Positions 53,988 to 63,297 are shown, numbered from the stretch's first letter. The stretch: DNA of 64,000 nucleotides from Mucilaginibacter inviolabilis (GCF_011089895.1 NZ_JAANAT010000001.1:1674001-1738000); one strand, 5' to 3'. Numbers and translations are program-made. Notes: generated by a model not told the origin, from the letters alone.

Positions 53988-54841
53988 TGGATTTAGTTAA
54001 AGACGAAAAATTGCCTGACAACAATGTACATGCAAGCAAAAAAATTGATTATTTCCCCTATATACCTCCCCTTTTTATCACCCTGATATTATTAGTTGGG
54101 CAGATCACTTTTGGTATACTGGATAGCTATATTAATGTCATCGTATCCATAGCTACTTCAATAATTGCCGAAGTACTTTTAGCCCGACTGATACTGGGCA
54201 CGCGTAAAAACCTGGCTAGTGCGTACATCACCGGCATCAGTGTAGGCATCCTGGTTCGTTCAAACATGGTTTGGCCTTATGTAATTGCCGCACTGCTTTC
54301 TATTTTATCAAAGTATGTAATAACATATAAAGGAAGGCATTTATGGAACCCTTCGAATTTCGGTGTTTCATGGTTGCTTTTTATGGCACCACTTAGTGTT
54401 GCCGGTTTGGGTATACAATGGGGTAATAATCTTTTACCGATGGCGGTTATATGGTTTTTAGGTTTAGGTATTGTATACAGGGCAAAAAAACTTCACGTAA
54501 CTTTAACCTATGTAACCTGTTTTGTTATCCTGGCGTACATTCGTAGTTTAATTACCTCTGATCCATTTCTTGCAGAATTAGCACCTCTTACCGGGCCAAT
54601 GTATCAACTGTTTATATTTTTTATGATCACTGATCCAGGGACTTCAGTATCTGGCAAAAAGGCGCAAATAGTGGTGGTGATCATTGTGGCTATAGTTGAA
54701 TTTATCTTAAGACTGGAAAGTTTTATTTATGCCCCATTCTACGCACTTTTCCTGGTAGGACCTATTGCCAGGTTTATTGATTTAAAACAAAAAAAATCCC
54801 AAACAATAGCAAACCAAACAAATGAAGCAAGGCAAAATTAA
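53987..54841 (+). CDS. RnfD/NqrB-like membrane protein (UnbU type)
   Basis: The 284-residue protein has about eight to nine membrane segments and two polar signatures, RHLWNPSNFGVSWL and FFMITDPGTSVSG, which occur in RnfD/NqrB-like membrane proteins. In enediyne clusters, the UnbU protein is of this type and is found with UnbV. Here it lies between two UnbV-type genes, overlapping the first by one base and the second by 20. It lacks the flavinylation motif of true RnfD as far as I can see. Transport or redox function is possible; unproven. Confidence 0.8.
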   Translation: MDLVKDEKLPDNNVHASKKIDYFPYIPPLFITLILLVGQITFGILDSYINVIVSIATSIIAEVLLARLILGTRKNLASAYITGISVGILVRSNMVWPYVIAALLSILSKYVITYKGRHLWNPSNFGVSWLLFMAPLSVAGLGIQWGNNLLPMAVIWFLGLGIVYRAKKLHVTLTYVTCFVILAYIRSLITSDPFLAELAPLTGPMYQLFIFFMITDPGTSVSGKKAQIVVVIIVAIVEFILRLESFIYAPFYALFLVGPIARFIDLKQKKSQTIANQTNEARQN

Positions 54842-57800
54842 ATACCTGGTAATCGTTCTGCTTTGTGTCTGGAATATTTCCTGTAAGAAAACGGATCACC
54901 CGCTTTTTGAGTTATTATCTTCTTCATCTACCAATATCCATTTCATCAACCACGTCACCGATAATGATAAACCGGGAATTTTAGACTATTTGTATTTTTA
55001 TAATGGCGGAGGAGTAGCTATCGGTGATATTAATAATGACGGCTTACCCGACATATTTTTTACGGCCAATAAAAAGGGAGGGAATAAGCTTTATCTAAAT
55101 AAAGGCAATTACCGCTTTGAAGACATCACCGAAAAGGCAGGAGTAGCCGGAAATGCAGACTGGAGCTCTGGCGTTACCATGGCCGATGTTAATAATGACG
55201 GCTATCTGGATATATATGTATGCGTAGTTGCCCAAAAATTGGGTCTGCAAGGCCATAATATGCTTTATATCAACAATCATGATGGAACCTTTACAGAAGA
55301 ATCGGCTAAATACGGGCTCAATTTTTCCGGCTTTTGCACTCAGGCTGTATTTTTTGATGCCAATCATGATGGTTTGCTAGATTGCTTTCTGCTTAATCAA
55401 TCTGATCACACCGAATCTATGTATGGCATGGACACATCACAACGTAAAGTACCTAACAAGCTGGCTGGCAGTAAATTTTACCTGAACAACAAGGGGCACT
55501 TTGATGACTTCACCTCAAAATCAGGGATTTATAGTAGTGCTATGGGCTATGGTTTGGGTGTTGCTGTAGGAGATGTAAATAACGATGGATGGGATGATAT
55601 TTATGTTAGTAACGATTTTCACGAAAACGACTATTATTATATCAACAATCACGACGGAACTTTTACAGAATCGGGCGCTAAACATTTTAACCATTATAGC
55701 CGGGCGAGTATGGGAAATGACATGGCCGATTTTAACAATGATGGCCAACTGGATATCATAACTGTAGATATGCTGCCTGCCGAAGAACACTTTTTAAAAA
55801 CCTTTAACGGCGATGAGTCTTATGAACAATATAAAAGCAAGATTGTAACCCCAGGTTTCCAGTACCAGTATTCACGTAATTGTTTGCAAAAAAACTTAGG
55901 CAGTGGTAAAGCATTCAGCGATGTTGGTTTGATGGACGGTATATATGCCACAGACTGGAGCTGGAGCCCCTTGTTTGCAGATTTTGATAATGATGGAATA
56001 AAAGATCTTTTTGTAGCGAACGGAGTAGAACGCAGACCTTCAGATCTGGACTATATTACTTACATATCAGATGATGCGGTACGCGGCATGTTGGTAAATG
56101 GTCATGGTATGGATAGTGTTGTACTTAATAAAATGCCCGCCGGTGATTCGCATAGCTATATTTTTAAAGGCACAAAGAGCGAGAAATTTATTGACAAAAG
56201 TGCCGCATGGGGAATAAAACAAGCCATGCTTTCAAATGGTGCTGCTTATGCCGACTTAAATAATGATGGACATCTTGATATTGTAACTAACAATATTAAC
56301 CGCGAAGCCTGTATATATAAAAATACCGACACCTCAACCCATCATCTCAGTCTTAAATTCACAGGAAGGGATGATAATCATTTTGGTATAGGAGTAAAAG
56401 CCTACGCCTTTAACGGGAAACAGTTGCAATATGAGCAGTTAATGCTCACCCGCGGATTTCAGTCATCCGTGGAGCCCAAGCTGCATTTCGGGTTTAACGG
56501 TTCTCCGAAACTTGATAGTTTATTAATTGTTTGGCCAAACCAAACATATCAATTGATTAAAAATGTGAAGACCAATCAACTTTTAAACATTGATCAAAAA
56601 AATGCAGCCGCCCATTTTGACTATAATAAGTTTTTTCCTCCTTCCGCCCCCCTTTTTGAGGATGTTACCAGCAAAACAAACGTAAACTGGAAGCACCAAA
56701 AAGATAGCTATGTTGATTTTAATCATCAGCCGCTTATTCCACACATGCTCTCAACGCAAGGGCCCCGGGTAGCTGTAGCCGATGTAAACGGCGACGGATT
56801 AGATGATTTTTATGTCTGTGGCGGAAAAGACCAACCCGGCGCTTTATTTATTCAATCAGGAGATGGGACTTTTAAATCGACTGTTCAGCCTGCCTTTATT
56901 GCTAATCGCGAAAATGAAGGAGCTGATGCAGTGTTTTTAGATGTAAATCATGATGGATTCCCAGACCTGTACGTAGCAAGCAGGAATAATGAACAGAATG
57001 CTGGTTCCTCGGGCCCGGAAGATCATCTATATGTTAATGATGGTAAAGGAAACTTTACCACGGTAAATTCTATTCCGGGCATAAAACTAAATAAATCAGC
57101 TATTGCAGTTGCAGATGTGAACCATGATGGCTATCCGGATATTTTCGTTGCCGGCAGTGCGAATGACCGGGCATTAGACATAATACCCGAATCATATTTA
57201 TTGATGAATGACGGTCATGGTCGCTATCGCCAGGTACAGCTTCCCGAAGAGTTGAAACATGCCGGGATGATATGTACCGCATCATTTGCTGATCTGGACA
57301 ATGATGGATGGCCAGACCTGGTTATTGCCGGTGAATGGATGCCGGTTGAGATATTTATGAATAAGAAAGGCCGGCTTATTCGAAAACACAGCGATGTTTT
57401 GGATAAGCAACAAGGCTGGTGGCAACGCATATTACTTACAGATGTAGATGGCGATGGAAAAATTGATATCATTGCCGGAAATTATGGCTGGAACTCCAAA
57501 CTTAAACCAACCACAACAGACCCTGTAAAATTATTTCTATCCGACTTAGATTTAAATGGAACGCTCGACCCACTGCTTACTTATAGTATAAATCAAAACG
57601 ATTATTCATTTTTAGGCCAAAATGAACTTGAAAAACAAATACCGTTCCTTAAAAAGAAATTCCCATACTATCGTGATTTTGCAGGAAAAACTGTTCAGCA
57701 GATTTTTGGTGATGCACTTAAAAGTGATAAACAGCTAACAGTTAACTCTTTCACATCTGGAGTATTTTACAATGAGGGGGGCGGTAACTTTACATTTAGG

Positions 57801-58106
57801 GAATTCCCGTCATCGGCACAAGTTTCGCCATTGTTTGGTTTTGCAGTTTCACCTGATGCAAACAAAACAATTTTAGCTGGGGGAAACTTTTCAGGAGTAA
57901 CGCCGGTTGAAGGCAGATACGACGCCGATTACGGAGATGTGCTACTTATAGATAAAAATCGAAATTTCAAGACAGTATCCCCTATTTCATCAGGATTTCT
58001 TTTGGGTGGAGAAGTAAGAGATATTAAAACAATAAAAACCAAGTCAGGCCCTCTATATCTGGTTGCATTCAATAATCAGGAGATCAGAATTTTTAAATCC
58101 TTGTAG
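54822..58106 (+). CDS. Large FG-GAP/ASPIC-UnbV lipoprotein
   Basis: The 1094-residue product has a lipobox (VWNISCKK). It carries two propellers. The first has FG-GAP motifs such as IGDINNDGLPDIFFTANK, MADVNNDGYLDIYV, VGDVNNDGWDDIYVSN and FADFDNDGIKDLFVANG, followed by an ASPIC/UnbV domain (HFGIGVKAYAFNGKQLQYE, LLIVWPNQ; about 520-600). The second has VADVNGDGLDDFYVCGG, LDVNHDGFPDLYVAS, VADVNHDGYPDIFVAGS and TDVDGDGKIDIIAGN. This is the usual long architecture of Bacteroidota UnbV proteins. It is the last gene of the operon, with a 20-base overlap with the membrane protein gene, and should be a surface-exposed calcium-binding protein. Confidence 0.93.
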   Translation: MKQGKIKYLVIVLLCVWNISCKKTDHPLFELLSSSSTNIHFINHVTDNDKPGILDYLYFYNGGGVAIGDINNDGLPDIFFTANKKGGNKLYLNKGNYRFEDITEKAGVAGNADWSSGVTMADVNNDGYLDIYVCVVAQKLGLQGHNMLYINNHDGTFTEESAKYGLNFSGFCTQAVFFDANHDGLLDCFLLNQSDHTESMYGMDTSQRKVPNKLAGSKFYLNNKGHFDDFTSKSGIYSSAMGYGLGVAVGDVNNDGWDDIYVSNDFHENDYYYINNHDGTFTESGAKHFNHYSRASMGNDMADFNNDGQLDIITVDMLPAEEHFLKTFNGDESYEQYKSKIVTPGFQYQYSRNCLQKNLGSGKAFSDVGLMDGIYATDWSWSPLFADFDNDGIKDLFVANGVERRPSDLDYITYISDDAVRGMLVNGHGMDSVVLNKMPAGDSHSYIFKGTKSEKFIDKSAAWGIKQAMLSNGAAYADLNNDGHLDIVTNNINREACIYKNTDTSTHHLSLKFTGRDDNHFGIGVKAYAFNGKQLQYEQLMLTRGFQSSVEPKLHFGFNGSPKLDSLLIVWPNQTYQLIKNVKTNQLLNIDQKNAAAHFDYNKFFPPSAPLFEDVTSKTNVNWKHQKDSYVDFNHQPLIPHMLSTQGPRVAVADVNGDGLDDFYVCGGKDQPGALFIQSGDGTFKSTVQPAFIANRENEGADAVFLDVNHDGFPDLYVASRNNEQNAGSSGPEDHLYVNDGKGNFTTVNSIPGIKLNKSAIAVADVNHDGYPDIFVAGSANDRALDIIPESYLLMNDGHGRYRQVQLPEELKHAGMICTASFADLDNDGWPDLVIAGEWMPVEIFMNKKGRLIRKHSDVLDKQQGWWQRILLTDVDGDGKIDIIAGNYGWNSKLKPTTTDPVKLFLSDLDLNGTLDPLLTYSINQNDYSFLGQNELEKQIPFLKKKFPYYRDFAGKTVQQIFGDALKSDKQLTVNSFTSGVFYNEGGGNFTFREFPSSAQVSPLFGFAVSPDANKTILAGGNFSGVTPVEGRYDADYGDVLLIDKNRNFKTVSPISSGFLLGGEVRDIKTIKTKSGPLYLVAFNNQEIRIFKSL

Positions 58107-58177
58107 AAATGTAATAGTTTATATTATAATCAACTCATGCTATTTTCTTTAAAATTGGCCATACTACTTATTTAAAA

Positions 58178-58227
58178 AAATCACGGTTTTCTGCGATTGC
58201 CTGCCCCCTACCTATCAGCGATCTTTG
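58178..58227 (+). promoter_or_regulatory. LuxR-box promoter of the 58249 gene (site 1 of 5)
   Basis: An inverted-repeat box at 58178-58199 (AATCACGG ... TGCGATTG) is followed after exactly 20 bp by GATCTTTG (58220-58227). The same box and spacing occur at four other sites around the PAS-LuxR gene. The TTG inside GATCTTTG is not the translation start. Confidence 0.7.
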
Positions 58228-58248
58228 AGTATTATTATAACATTATTT

Positions 58249-58728
58249 ATGAAATCATTTTTTTCAAGGGTAATATTGTTTGCTGCCCTTTTTACTATCG
58301 CCGGAACCTTTATTAATGTGTCAATAAGCTACGCCCAAACATCTGACAATATTACAGCAATGACCGATAAGTACTGGGCCGATTATGAATCATATATTAA
58401 AAAAGCAGTCACTGAAAAAGACCCTCATAAATGCGCTGCAATACTTAATCAAATGGTAAAGGAACTGGTTCCGGAAGCAACTGAGCTCAAAGCAAAAACC
58501 GCTGTCTGGAAAAAATCCCATACCCAAATGGAACAAATCCAGGTGATGGGCGCCACCCAGGGTAACAAGCACATGATGGCGGCTGTTAAATATTTTATGG
58601 ACCCGGGCATGGCAATGCGCTCTGGGCAAAATGAGGAATTGCATAAAGCTATGGATAACATGCAAAAAAAGCTCCCACTTAACATCAATAACAGCATGGA
58701 TACAAAAGGGCAAATCAATACCAACTAA
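58249..58728 (+). CDS. Small secreted helical protein, hypothetical
   Basis: Start is set at ATG 58249 because the in-frame TTG upstream (58225) belongs to the promoter element. The 159-residue product has a signal peptide (MKSFFSRVILFAALFTIAG) and a helical, Lys- and Met-rich mature part (ITAMTDKYWADYESYIKKA, KCAAILNQMVKELVPEATEL). No family is recognised, and it does not resemble the tandem proteins at 60019 onward. Its promoter shares their LuxR-type box, so it is probably under the same regulator, encoded convergently just downstream. Confidence 0.75.
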   Translation: MKSFFSRVILFAALFTIAGTFINVSISYAQTSDNITAMTDKYWADYESYIKKAVTEKDPHKCAAILNQMVKELVPEATELKAKTAVWKKSHTQMEQIQVMGATQGNKHMMAAVKYFMDPGMAMRSGQNEELHKAMDNMQKKLPLNINNSMDTKGQINTN

Positions 58729-58754
58729 TTAAAATCGGGATAAATGGCATTCCG

Positions 58755-59555
58755 TTAAACAGCTACTTTTAGCCAAAATGCATTGGTTGATCTTTTAATT
58801 AGCTCCATAGAATTTTTAACCTGCAGTTTTTTCAAAAGATGCCTCCGATGTGTTTCAACTGTATTGATACTGATAAAAAGCTGGTCGGCAATTTGTTTTG
58901 TTGAGTAGCCCTCCCCTATAAGTTGCAAAATTTCCAATTCCCTTTTAGTCGGCATCACCACACCATGAGGTTGTATATGATTATCTGTTAGGTATACGTG
59001 ATCGGGTTTTGATTTTTGTTCCATGTCTATAACAGGCAGCGCATGTTGTAACATTTGATTGGTTTTGCGTTCTTCTTCAAGCAGTTTTTTTAGTTGTGCT
59101 TCTTCTTCATTCTTTATCTCGGTAATATCTTCAACTCTGCCAAGAATAAATTCATATTTGTTTTCGCTGGTTAACGACGCAACCAGTTTGGTTTCACACA
59201 TCCACCGGTAATCGCCAAAAGTATTCTTTACACGATATTGCAGGGTGAATATTTTTTTAAGACGTTGCCTTGCAGGTTTTAAAAAATAATGTCGAAAAAC
59301 CTCGTTAAGCATCGGTTCAAGATCATCCGGATGAATGATTGAAAGCCACCAATCCCGGCCTCCTTCTTGAATATCCCTGGGACTATAACCTAGCAACTCA
59401 GTCAAAGATTCGCTTATAAAGAGCATTTCCTTTTGCTCGCAGGAAGTAAGGTACAGACAATTTAACTTATTGCCATAAGTGCCCCAGAAGGCTTTTGGCA
59501 CAACCAGGTTTGGTATAAACTCATAAATTTTTTTGGGTATAAGCATAATATCCAT
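58755..59555 (-). CDS. PAS domain-containing LuxR-family regulator
   Basis: The 266-residue protein has a PAS domain (about 25-150; FISESLTELLGYSPRDIQ, WWLSIIHPDDLEPML, VEDITEIKNEEE), a helical linker (about 150-175) and a C-terminal LuxR-type HTH (about 200-262): PTKRELEILQLIGEGYSTKQ then IADQLFISINTVETHRRHLL. No receiver domain or membrane segment is present, so it likely senses a cytoplasmic or diffusible cue through PAS. Five palindromic boxes around it, including one that points at its own promoter with a leader of about 180 bases, suggest that it controls itself and the adjacent secreted-protein genes. Confidence 0.92.
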   Translation of the reverse strand: MDIMLIPKKIYEFIPNLVVPKAFWGTYGNKLNCLYLTSCEQKEMLFISESLTELLGYSPRDIQEGGRDWWLSIIHPDDLEPMLNEVFRHYFLKPARQRLKKIFTLQYRVKNTFGDYRWMCETKLVASLTSENKYEFILGRVEDITEIKNEEEAQLKKLLEEERKTNQMLQHALPVIDMEQKSKPDHVYLTDNHIQPHGVVMPTKRELEILQLIGEGYSTKQIADQLFISINTVETHRRHLLKKLQVKNSMELIKRSTNAFWLKVAV

Positions 59556-59740
59556 GTTATGGTGAATAAACCGGCTAAACCGGAAACGTTGTGTTAAAAT
59601 AAATAGGGAGATGTGATAAAAGGTATAGGCGGTGTACTACAAATATAAAAAACTATTCAATTCTATCAGCCAGACTCAGGTAGTACTAACTTCAGTATCT
59701 TAAGTCATATTCAATTTCTTCGTTCACAAAATTACGGTTT

Positions 59741-59792
59741 CAAAAATCAGTAAATGAAAACCAGCTATCAATCACGGAATACCGTGATTGAT
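59741..59792 (-). promoter_or_regulatory. Autoregulatory promoter of the PAS-LuxR gene (site 2 of 5, perfect palindrome)
   Basis: 59767-59792 is a perfect inverted repeat with 11-bp arms (ATCAATCACGG and its complement) around AATA. Read on the minus strand, exactly 20 bp separate the 22-bp box (59769-59790) from GATTTTTG (59741-59748), the same layout as the other four sites. This promoter faces the regulator gene. The remainder of 59556-60018 holds site 3 and no gene. Confidence 0.75.
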
Positions 59793-59916
59793 GTATTAAC
59801 CCAAAAGAATCGTTTTAAAATAAAACAGCTGTAATTCATTAATTCCAGGAGGACAGTCATACATCTACAGTAGTTCTCTTAATGTCATTAACCTGTTCAT
59901 CAGCACGTTGCTTATA

Positions 59917-59966
59917 AAATCATGGTTTTCTGTGATTGATGCGCCTTTTGCTTATTCAGACTTTTG
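59917..59966 (+). promoter_or_regulatory. LuxR-box promoter of the 60019 gene (site 3 of 5)
   Basis: Box at 59917-59938 (AATCATGG ... TGTGATTG), then exactly 20 bp, then GACTTTTG at 59959-59966. The gene starts 52 bp later. Confidence 0.72.
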
Positions 59967-60018
59967 CAATCGTCGGGATAAGTTTTCCGGTTTTAATATT
60001 ATTTAAAAAGTACTAATT

Positions 60019-60612
60019 ATGAAAAAAACACAATTATTAATTGCATTTGCCCTTCTGATATCGGTTGCATTGGCAAGCTGTTCAAAAGACAAAAATGATG
60101 CAGGCAACAGCAGCAATAACAATCCGGGAAATGATTCGGTGACTTATATCATCAATGGAGGTTCCTTTGTAAATAAGCATATATCTTTTCATTCTGATCC
60201 CAAACAGAACCAGAATGGGGCTAGCGCAGGTCACATAGGTTATCTAAAAATAAATCTCACCGATACCCCCCCAGGTGGTTCGACAGTAACTCAAGGACTT
60301 GATATTGCCTATCCTCAAGCAACTACAGGAACAGCGAATGTAAATGATCCGATCAATAACATTTACCCGGGAAACACAGATAAACATGCATACTTCCTTT
60401 TGCAGCTTCAGGAGAATGGAAAAAACAGAATTCTTGACCGCGATTCCGAAAATCCGAGTAACACACCAGGGAAGATAACCATCACCAAGTGTGAATCGGT
60501 AGGCGGAGTTGTCGAAGGAGATTTTTCAGGTACCGTATCTGATGGTACCGGTAGTAACGCTCCTAAATATATCATCACTAAAGGACATTTCGTTGTAACC
60601 CGTAAATCATAA
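60019..60612 (+). CDS. Tandem family member 1: lipoprotein
   Basis: The 197-residue product has a lipobox (VALASCSKD) and an Asn/Ser linker. The mature domain shares the family plan: an early VTYIINGGSFVNKHISF, a middle YLKINLTD and TANVNDPI, and a late TPGKITITKCESVGGVVEGDFSGTV with YIITKGHFVVTRKS at the end. The repeated Gly-x-Phe, Glu-Gly-x-Phe pattern suggests a compact beta-sandwich. Six such genes lie in tandem to the window end. It has its own LuxR-box promoter. Function unknown. Confidence 0.85.
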   Translation: MKKTQLLIAFALLISVALASCSKDKNDAGNSSNNNPGNDSVTYIINGGSFVNKHISFHSDPKQNQNGASAGHIGYLKINLTDTPPGGSTVTQGLDIAYPQATTGTANVNDPINNIYPGNTDKHAYFLLQLQENGKNRILDRDSENPSNTPGKITITKCESVGGVVEGDFSGTVSDGTGSNAPKYIITKGHFVVTRKS

Positions 60613-60641
60613 CACTATTTACAAAACCTATGTAGTATAAC

Positions 60642-60675
60642 GCAACGCGGGAAAAGTAATTTTTCACCGCGTTGC
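60642..60675 (+). terminator. Strong hairpin after tandem gene 1
   Basis: GCAACGCGG and CCGCGTTGC form a 9-bp GC-rich stem, extended inside by a GAAAA/TTTTC pairing. It lies 30 bp after the stop of gene 1 and before gene 2, which lacks a LuxR box. No strong T-run follows, so termination may be partial. Confidence 0.5.
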
Positions 60676-60711
60676 CTTGACCTGAATACCGCCTTATCAA
60701 ATAATCATCTT

Positions 60712-61256
60712 ATGAAAAAGAAATTAAAACTAATGCCACTCCTGGTATTACTAAGCATTTGTTGCCCGGTTTGGGGGCAGACTGAAAAAAACATAGTAAC
60801 CTATACTATTGATGGTGCACTTTTCACCATAAGTTGATCACCTTTAGTGCTAGTCCCAAATCAGTGAGTAGCGGAGTTGATGCATCTGCAGGTTACCTAA
60901 AGTTATATATCGATGATGCCTCCTCAGAAAATGCAGATTCAAAATTTGCCCTTGTGCTCATCTTTAACAAACTGGGTACGGGGACAGCTAAAGTATTTGA
61001 TCCGGTTAGTAATGCCACGGGCGATGATAAAGGGGCGGTAGTATGCTTTACTTTAGGGCTTCCACAGAATAAAGGATCATTGTTTCTTACCCGGAGTCTT
61101 AATTTTCCTGCACACACGCCCGGAACAATCACCATTACCAGGTTTGGATCCGTAGGTGGTACTATTGAAGGAACTTTTGAAGCTACGCTAATAGATTTGA
61201 GTAGAGTTAAGTACACTATAACGGGCGGACATTTCGTAACCACGCGCAAGGCATAG
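60712..61256 (+). pseudogene. Tandem family member 2, single-base frameshift
   Basis: ATG 60712 opens a signal peptide (MKKKLKLMPLLVLLSIC, ending VWGQ) and the family start NIVTYTIDG, then falls out of frame and meets TGA at 60835. The rest (to 61256) continues in another frame with FSASPKSVSSGVDASAGYLKL, GTGTAKVFDPV, TPGTITITRFGSVGGTIEGTF and KYTITGGHFVTTRKA. Relatives have GGTGGC encoding the Gly-Gly pair where this gene has GGTGC near 60814-60817, so one missing G explains everything. It is a fresh pseudogene or a base-call error. Confidence 0.8.
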
Positions 61257-61318
61257 CTGCTTTCAAGAGCAGTTATTCTATCTCATCAATCAAAACCCAA
61301 TTTTCAGGATCAATATTA

Positions 61319-61354
61319 ACCATAGAATGGATATCAAAATATCCATTCTATGGT
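61319..61354 (+). terminator. Perfect 16-bp hairpin between tandem genes 2 and 3
   Basis: ACCATAGAATGGATAT and its exact complement enclose CAAA. The hairpin lies 62 bp after the stop of gene 2 and 70 bp before gene 3; a T-rich stretch begins 6 bases later. It is AT-richer than usual terminators but very stable in length. Confidence 0.55.
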
Positions 61355-61424
61355 ATGGTATTTCTTTTATCTATGAATGCCTTATAATTCTAATCACAAA
61401 ATATCATTTAACAGATCTATACTT

Positions 61425-62018
61425 ATGAAAACAAAACATTTTCTATTCACATTCGCTCTGCTAATAGCGGTTACATTAATTAGTTGCAAAAAAGACAAAG
61501 GCGACTCTAACAACAGTAACAATAATAACAATGGTGGCACTGGGGGAAACGCCCAGGTAAGTTATACCATTAATGGCGGAGGCTTCCAGAATCAACTGAT
61601 CTCCTTTAATGCTAATCCCAAATCAACAGGCAACGGAGTTGATGCATCTTCAGGTTGGATAAAACTCTATATCGATGATGCCACGTCTGATGACGGGGAT
61701 TCAAAGTTTGCCCTTACTCTGGGTTTTAACAAAGCAGGTACAGGGACAGCTAAAGTATATGACCCGATTACTAATGCTACTGGCAATGATAAAGGGGCCG
61801 TGGTAAGTTTCAACTTACAGCTTCAGCAGAATGGAGGATCAATGGTTGTCGGTCGGAGTGCTGATTTTCCAAAAACCACGCCAGGAACAATTACTATCAC
61901 CAAATTCGGGCCTATAGGTGCAACTGTTGAAGGAACTTTTGAAGGTACGGTAATGGATATAACCGGCGTAAAATACACCATCACCGGAGGACATTTCGCA
62001 GTCCCCCGTACATTATAA
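61425..62018 (+). CDS. Tandem family member 3: lipoprotein
   Basis: Start is set at ATG 61425, which gives a lipoprotein signal (FALLIAVTLISCKKD); the longer frame adds 16 residues that would spoil it. The 197-residue product has an Asn/Gly linker and the family domain: VSYTINGGGFQNQLISFNAN, GTGTAKVYDPI, TPGTITITKFGPIGATVEGT and KYTITGGHFAVPRTL. Together with member 1 it forms the lipid-anchored type; the others have type I signal peptides. No LuxR box precedes it. Confidence 0.87.
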   Translation: MKTKHFLFTFALLIAVTLISCKKDKGDSNNSNNNNNGGTGGNAQVSYTINGGGFQNQLISFNANPKSTGNGVDASSGWIKLYIDDATSDDGDSKFALTLGFNKAGTGTAKVYDPITNATGNDKGAVVSFNLQLQQNGGSMVVGRSADFPKTTPGTITITKFGPIGATVEGTFEGTVMDITGVKYTITGGHFAVPRTL

Positions 62019-62058
62019 CGAACGGTACCAGTACTTTACACCTATTCGAAGGCGCTGA

Positions 62059-62108
62059 AAATCATCATATTCTGTGATTGCCGCATCGGTTATATAGCTG
62101 GAGCTTTA
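62059..62108 (+). promoter_or_regulatory. LuxR-box promoter of the 62133 gene (site 4 of 5)
   Basis: Box at 62059-62080 (AATCATCA ... TGTGATTG), then exactly 20 bp, then GAGCTTTA at 62101-62108, a weaker form of the element. The right half of the box is fully conserved, the left half partly. Confidence 0.6.
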
Positions 62109-62132
62109 TAAGCTTATTAAATAGTAATTTAT

Positions 62133-62681
62133 ATGAAAAAGAGATTCAAACTAATACCAGCAGTAATGGTACTGCTGACAACTTCTTACACTGTTTGGGG
62201 GCAGGCCGGAAAAAACCAGGTAACTTATACTATCGATGGCGGTACTTTTCACCATCAGCAAATCACCATTAACGCCGATCCCAAAGTGATGGAAAATGGA
62301 GCCTTCACAAATACTGTTGGTAATTACCTGGAAATAAACCTCGGCGACAAGGCCATGAATATTAAAAACGGAACTAAGTGGGGATTGAACATTGTTTTTA
62401 ATAAAGCCAGTACAGGAACGGCTAAAGTCAATGATCCTATTCCTAAGGGTGTGCTTGATCACCAGGTATATTTTACTTTAGAGGTTCAGGTTAATGGAGA
62501 AACAAAGTTTCTGGGGGTTGATCTGCAGAAACCAGCTAAAACACCAGGAACAATTACCATCACCAGGTTCGGATCTGTAGGCGGAACTGTTGAAGGGAAT
62601 TTTCAAGGCACGGTAACAGATGCTGCAGGCATTAAGTACACCATTACGGGAGGACATTTCGTAGCTGGCCGTAAATCATAA
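62133..62681 (+). CDS. Tandem family member 4: secreted protein
   Basis: The 182-residue product has a type I signal peptide (MKKRFKLIPAVMVLLTTSY, ending VWGQ) and no lipobox. The mature domain follows the family plan: VTYTIDGGTFHHQQITINAD, YLEINLGDK, GTAKVNDPIP, TPGTITITRFGSVGGTVEGN and KYTITGGHFVAGRKS. It has its own LuxR-box promoter. Closest neighbours in sequence are members 5 and 6. Function unknown. Confidence 0.87.
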   Translation: MKKRFKLIPAVMVLLTTSYTVWGQAGKNQVTYTIDGGTFHHQQITINADPKVMENGAFTNTVGNYLEINLGDKAMNIKNGTKWGLNIVFNKASTGTAKVNDPIPKGVLDHQVYFTLEVQVNGETKFLGVDLQKPAKTPGTITITRFGSVGGTVEGNFQGTVTDAAGIKYTITGGHFVAGRKS

Positions 62682-62736
62682 TTGCATTAACGGGTAATTA
62701 TTTAATTGTAGTGATACACTTACAAACAATCATTTT

Positions 62737-63297
62737 ATGAAAAAAGAATTCAAACTAATATCGGTGCTAATAATGCTCTTAATAATTTCATGTTCCGGCT
62801 GGGCGCAGGATGGGAAAGACAAGGTAACTTATACCATAGATGGTGGCACCTTTCACCATCAGCTTATCACCATTAACTCTAACCCCAAGTTGTTTGAAAA
62901 TGGAGCATTTACAAGTACTGCTGGTCATTCTTACCTAAAAATAAACCTCGACGACAACACTGTAGGTAATACTACAGGACCGAAGTGGGAGGTGGTGATT
63001 GCCTTTAACCGTGTAGGTACAGGAAGCGCTAAAGTAAACGACCCTATTCCGAATGGCATGATTGAGCATCGGGTATATTTTCTTTTACAGGTTCAAGTCG
63101 ATGGTAAAGAAAGACTGCTGATGTCTGAATCGAAAAAGCCTGACCAAACGCCCGGAACAATCACTATCACCAAAGTGGATGCGCTAGGCGGAATTGCTGA
63201 AGGCACTTTTGAAGGCAAGCTAATCGACAATCATATTACATATACTATCACCGGTGGGCATTTCGTTGCCACTGTCAAAGACCGTATTCGTCTATAA
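62737..63297 (+). CDS. Tandem family member 5: secreted protein
   Basis: The 186-residue product has a signal peptide (ending SGWAQ; the Cys inside, ISCSGW, could also be read as a weak lipobox) and the family domain: VTYTIDGGTFHHQLITINSN, YLKINLDD, GSAKVNDPIP, TPGTITITKVDALGGIAEGT and TYTITGGHFVATVKD. It starts 55 bp after member 4 without a LuxR box, so it is probably co-transcribed with it. Confidence 0.85.
   Translation: MKKEFKLISVLIMLLIISCSGWAQDGKDKVTYTIDGGTFHHQLITINSNPKLFENGAFTSTAGHSYLKINLDDNTVGNTTGPKWEVVIAFNRVGTGSAKVNDPIPNGMIEHRVYFLLQVQVDGKERLLMSESKKPDQTPGTITITKVDALGGIAEGTFEGKLIDNHITYTITGGHFVATVKDRIRL

Noticed and set aside
52173..58106. Enediyne biosynthesis cluster
   Set aside because: UnbU and UnbV types are present, but no enediyne polyketide synthase or thioesterase occurs; such proteins are common in Bacteroidota without enediynes.
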